Part shown: positions 34,626-37,689 of the stretch, piece by piece
How positions within the stretch are numbered: position 1 is the stretch's first letter
How the letters are laid out: every line of letters starts with the position of its first letter
Assembly: GCA_021737975.1 (NCBI GenBank)
Contig: JAIPCZ010000003.1
Location: 79,638 to 117,326 of the forward strand
Source: Polaromonas sp.
Lineage (GTDB): Bacteria; Pseudomonadota; Gammaproteobacteria; Burkholderiales; Burkholderiaceae_C
Direction of reading: 5' to 3'
Length of the DNA stretch: 37,689 bases
Program-made: the position numbers and the translations under genes
Notes under the pieces: model-generated
Databases searched by the model: none
What the model saw: only the letters and a program-made list of their open reading frames with translations
Told to the model about the DNA's origin: nothing

Positions 34626-35042
34626 TCAGGTCTTGAGGCTGGCGCTCCAGCGCTCGTCCCAGTCATGCTGGCGCAACTGCTCGGTGTCGCGCCGGTCACG
34701 TTTGGTGGGGCGGCCCTGGCCCAGGCTCAAGGCCGGTTCGGGGGCCAGCCGGCGCTGCTCGGCCGCCTGCAGGCGCTGACGAATGGAGTCTGCGGTCTCC
34801 TGGTAGAGCAGGGCGGCGGCAGGCGCCTGGCCACGCTTGTCGCTGAGTGCCAGCACGGTCACGGTGCGGCTGATCGGTCCGCTGCGCAGGAGCAGGCTGT
34901 CGCCGGCCTTGAGTTCGCGCGCAGGTTTGGCGACCACGCCGTTCACCTGCACCCGACCCTTGTCGATTTCCTCGCAGGCCAGGCTGCGCGTCTTGTAAAA
35001 GCGCGCCGCCCAAAGCCACTTGTCAAGGCGCAGTCGTTCCAT
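34626..35042 (-). CDS. hslR: S4-domain RNA-binding protein, Hsp15 (HslR) type
   Basis: 138 residues from ATG 35042. The S4 domain MERLRLDKWLWAARFYKTRSLACEEIDKGRVQVNGVVAKPARELKAGDSLLL fits Hsp15. The tail GRPTKRDRRDTEQLRQHDWDERW is typical. Hsp15 rescues stalled 50S subunits that carry peptidyl-tRNA. The frame is open to 35108, but the family starts at this methionine. Its 5' end overlaps the 3' end of the DUF192 gene by 20 bases in another frame, so translation is probably coupled. Confidence 0.93.
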   Translation of the reverse strand: MERLRLDKWLWAARFYKTRSLACEEIDKGRVQVNGVVAKPARELKAGDSLLLRSGPISRTVTVLALSDKRGQAPAAALLYQETADSIRQRLQAAEQRRLAPEPALSLGQGRPTKRDRRDTEQLRQHDWDERWSASLKT

Positions 35043-35499
35043 TTTTTGCGACTGGCTTGAACGGGGGGCCGCTGAGCTTGAAACCCGCCTTGATGCCTTT
35101 TTTGGCAAACCAGCCCTGGTTCATTTCCAACACAAAACGCACCCGCTTTTCAGAACAATGGGACTCGGTGCTTTGTGGCGCCATGTCGGCCAGGTTGACG
35201 ATGGTGCCGTCATCGGCCACAAAGGCGGCTGTCAGGGGCAGCAGGGTGTTTTTCATCCAGAAGCATTGTTGGCCGACTTGCTCAAAGACAAAAAACATGC
35301 CTTCGGATTGCGGCATCTGGCGGCGATACATGAGGCCGGTGCTGCGCTGCTCCGGTGTGACTGCCACCTGGGTGTCAATCAGGTACATGCCTGCCGTGAG
35401 CTTGAGCCGCGGCAAATCCGTTTGCGGCGCGTCCTGGGCAAAACTGGTGCCTGAGCAGAGCAAGGCAAATGACAGCAAAAAGCTTGCGCGGTAGTTCAT
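35023..35499 (-). CDS. Exported DUF192 protein
   Basis: 158 residues from ATG 35499. The signal peptide MNYRASFLLSFALLCSGTSFAQ is followed by the DUF192 pattern: DTQVAVTPEQRSTGLMYRRQMPQSEGMFFVFEQVGQQCFWMKNTLLPLTAAFVADDGTIVNLADM, with the GM...F and WMKNT motifs. The family has no settled function; it folds as a small beta-barrel in the periplasm. The frame is open to 35652, but the added residues run through the spacer shared with icd. It overlaps the hslR start. Confidence 0.9.
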   Translation of the reverse strand: MNYRASFLLSFALLCSGTSFAQDAPQTDLPRLKLTAGMYLIDTQVAVTPEQRSTGLMYRRQMPQSEGMFFVFEQVGQQCFWMKNTLLPLTAAFVADDGTIVNLADMAPQSTESHCSEKRVRFVLEMNQGWFAKKGIKAGFKLSGPPFKPVAKNGTTAP

Positions 35500-35678
35500 G
35501 CCCTGATTTTGACGTAAAACAAACTTTGCTCTGAATGACGCTGCTATTGCCCCTGGCCTTGCTGTCTTCACAGCACATGGCAATTTATTGGGAATAAAAT
35601 CGAAAAGTCCAAAACGAGGGTCAGTTTTATCGCTGGCTGATCCCTCGATCATTGACCCACCACCGGAGACTTAATTCC

Positions 35679-36932
35679 ATGTATCAACACATCAAGATAC
35701 CCTCAGAAGGCCAAAAAATCACCGTCAATGCAGACTACTCATTGAATGTGCCCGATCAGCCCGTCATTCCTTTTATTGAAGGCGACGGCACGGGTTTTGA
35801 CATCACGCCCGTGATGATGAAGGTGGTTGATGCCGCGGTGGCCAAGGCCTACGGCGGCAAGAAAAAAATTCACTGGATGGAGGTTTATGCCGGCGAAAAA
35901 TCGACCAAAATTTACGGCCCCGATGTCTGGCTGCCCGAGGAAACCCTGCAAGCACTGCGCGAGTATGTGGTGTCCATCAAGGGCCCGTTGACGACCCCGG
36001 TGGGCGGTGGCATTCGTTCGCTCAATGTGGCCCTGCGCCAGGAGCTTGATTTGTACGTCTGCCTGCGCCCGATCCAGTATTTTGAAGGTGTGCCCAGCCC
36101 GGTCAAGGAGCCGCACAAAACCAACATGGTGATCTTCCGCGAAAACTCCGAAGACATCTATGCCGGTATCGAGTTCGAGGCCGAGTCCGCCAAGGCGAAA
36201 AAGCTCATCAAGTTCCTGCAGGACGAAATGGGCGTCACCAAGATCCGTTTCCCCAACACCTCCGGCATCGGCATCAAGCCGGTGTCGCGTGAAGGCACCG
36301 AGCGCCTGGTGCGCAAAGCCATCCAGTACGCCATCGACAACGACAAGCCCAGCGTGACCATCGTGCACAAGGGCAACATCATGAAGTTCACCGAAGGCGG
36401 CTTCCGCGACTGGGCCTACGGTCTGGCGCAGAAAGAGTTCGGCGCGGAACTGATCGACGGCGGCCCGTGGTGCAAGTTCAAGAACCCGAAAACCGGCAAG
36501 GAGATCACCATCAAGGACAGCATTGCCGACGCCTTCTTGCAGCAAATCCTGCTGCGTCCGGCCGAGTACAGTGTGATTGCCACGCTGAACCTGAATGGCG
36601 ACTATGTCTCTGACGCACTGGCCGCGCAGGTGGGTGGCATCGGTATTGCCCCGGGCGCCAATTTGTCCGACTCGGTGGCCTGTTTCGAAGCCACCCATGG
36701 CACCGCGCCCAAGTACGCCGGCAAGGACTATGTGAACCCGGGTTCTGAAATTTTGTCGGCTGAAATGATGCTGCGCCACATGGGCTGGGTTAAGGCCGCA
36801 GACGCCATCATCAAGTCGATGGAGCGCTCGATTGCGAGCAAAAAGGTCACCTACGACTTTGCCCGCCTGATGGACGGCGCCACCCAGGTAAGCTGCTCTG
36901 GTTTCGGTCAGGTCATGATCGACCATATGTGA
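35679..36932 (+). CDS. icd: Isocitrate dehydrogenase (NADP+)
   Basis: 417 residues from ATG 35679, with GGAG ten bases upstream. It converts isocitrate to 2-oxoglutarate in the TCA cycle. The core matches E. coli Icd: [10 protein letters not shown], the substrate loop with Ser114 ([17 protein letters not shown]) which AceK can phosphorylate, and NADP-type [31 protein letters not shown]. No gene for the AceK kinase is in the window. A frame opens nine codons earlier at 35652 but lacks a better ribosome site. A terminator follows. Confidence 0.98.
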   Translation: MYQHIKIPSEGQKITVNADYSLNVPDQPVIPFIEGDGTGFDITPVMMKVVDAAVAKAYGGKKKIHWMEVYAGEKSTKIYGPDVWLPEETLQALREYVVSIKGPLTTPVGGGIRSLNVALRQELDLYVCLRPIQYFEGVPSPVKEPHKTNMVIFRENSEDIYAGIEFEAESAKAKKLIKFLQDEMGVTKIRFPNTSGIGIKPVSREGTERLVRKAIQYAIDNDKPSVTIVHKGNIMKFTEGGFRDWAYGLAQKEFGAELIDGGPWCKFKNPKTGKEITIKDSIADAFLQQILLRPAEYSVIATLNLNGDYVSDALAAQVGGIGIAPGANLSDSVACFEATHGTAPKYAGKDYVNPGSEILSAEMMLRHMGWVKAADAIIKSMERSIASKKVTYDFARLMDGATQVSCSGFGQVMIDHM

Positions 36933-36969
36933 TTGCGATCAACGGCTGCGTCGGGCCGTGCCATCACAG

Positions 36970-36999
36970 CCCCAAGGTGCGTAAGCCTTTGGGGTTTTT
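36970..36999 (+). terminator. Intrinsic terminator after icd
   Basis: CCCCAAGG (36970-36977) pairs with CCTTTGGGG (36986-36994) with one bulged base, followed by five T residues. Confidence 0.88.
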
Positions 37000-37689
37000 A
37001 TTTCAGACGGGTTTTGCGACACTGTTGGCTCAAGAAACGCTGGGAATGCGATGCAGGCGAGAATTTCAATGGCTTGGCGGGCGATCGTTGACGGCCATCG
37101 GCAGGACCCGACCCATTGAAGTCAAAGCGGCTGTCCAAATCGGCGCCGGATAACCCTCTTCCATCGCATGCACAACTTCGCCGCTGGTGTCCGATAACGA
37201 GATGCTCCATATTCAAAGTGGACTTCGCGTGACGACCAGTTGCGGGTGCTCATGGGTGGCAGCTTTCGGGCAGCAGAAAGATTTTCACTACCGAGGTTCC
37301 ATAAAGCTGCCGCACGGTTGACGATGCCCCACCCGCATTACCGAGATTGGCGGCGGGAAAGTCTGAGTCGTGTGTGCAGCGTAAGCGGGTACACGCCGGC
37401 GGCAACTTTCGGGAATCTTAATGCACCGCCGTACAGCCGCTGATCGAACGGCTTGGCGCAACTTCACTCGTACTAACCGTCCGGTCAATTTTCTTGTTGG
37501 CCATGATGTAACTCATAGTGAAGGCATAAATTGAGAATTCTCAAGCTCATTGCTGTTGGCGCGCGTCCAATATTCCTCAGCGGTGCGCGACGAGCGAATA
37601 CTCAGGGACTGCAGCCAGTCTTGAACGACTGACCTGTGGATAAGTTTATCCCACGGATGGTTTTCAGTACAAATTCATATTCATTCACA
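37000..37689. other. Gene-free stretch after icd
   Basis: About 690 bases without a supported gene on either strand. The open frames are short (below 76 codons), show no family pattern and lack good ribosome sites. The sequence may be eroded coding DNA or a regulatory region for a gene outside the window. It ends with a DnaA-box-like word. Confidence 0.6.
37635..37643. promoter_or_regulatory. Single DnaA-box-like site
   Basis: TGTGGATAA is the exact complement of TTATCCACA. It is followed two bases later by TTATCCCAC, giving an imperfect inverted pair. Only one clean box is present, and nothing else suggests an origin here. Confidence 0.35.

Noticed and set aside
37620..37660. Replication origin
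   Set aside because: Only one clean DnaA box; no box cluster, A+T-rich unwinding region or dnaA/dnaN/parAB genes nearby.

Overview
The window looks like chromosomal DNA of a betaproteobacterium, most likely a member of the Comamonadaceae (Rhodoferax/Polaromonas/Acidovorax-like). This is judged from protein family flavour and from neighbourhoods such as glyA-nrdR next to a type IV pilus cluster, cysS divergent from a TPR/cyclophilin/lpxH operon, accA-tilS, and phaC. No database search was possible, so the taxonomy is inference. Most of the window is dense housekeeping sequence; sampled lines are about two thirds G+C. The left 8.5 kb differs: sampled lines are close to half G+C, and it carries a toxin gene, an insertion sequence and the pilus cluster.

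Layout. 1-600: an orphan FitB/VapC-type PIN toxin fused in frame to the tail of an unrelated PIN protein. 790-1787: a 980-bp IS4-type element with terminal inverted repeats and a perfect 9-bp target duplication; its transposase has lost its middle, including one catalytic Asp, so it cannot move by itself. It sits just upstream of the pilin gene. 1835-8470: a tightly packed minor-pilin operon, pilE-fimT-pilV-pilW-pilX-pilY1. 8471-8855: a gap that holds a 33-codon 5' remnant of ribD. 8856-9410: a second FimT/GspH pseudopilin. 9411-12178 (minus strand): a membrane-anchored lytic transglycosylase, then glyA behind a ZTP (pfl) riboswitch, then nrdR.

12484-19059: two very long plus-strand genes, an AsmA-like DUF748 envelope protein and a DUF349 protein with an Arg/Asp/Gly-rich linker. 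19056-21509 (minus): a compact operon of a TPR protein, periplasmic and cytoplasmic cyclophilins, and lpxH. 21702-27066 (plus): cysS, an AlkA-type glycosylase, accA, tilS and lysC. 27110-27242: tRNA-Ser(GCU) with a terminator. 27470-30817: a TerC-family membrane protein, a convergent NhaR-type LysR regulator, and a divergent group of small genes (HPF/RaiA-like, Bax inhibitor-1-like, TFIIB-type zinc ribbon). 30961-34622: class I PHA synthase, dadA, and a divergent Lrp/AsnC regulator with a good Lrp-type box between the last two. 34626-36932: an S4 RNA-binding protein, a DUF192 protein and NADP isocitrate dehydrogenase with a terminator. The final ~690 bases hold no recognisable gene.

No wholly new multi-gene system is evident. 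The observations most worth a second look are the riboswitch on glyA, the internally deleted IS at the pilin promoter region, the truncated ribD marking a rearrangement point next to the pilus cluster, a likely internal translation start in lysC, and the Lrp box in the dadA-lrp spacer.
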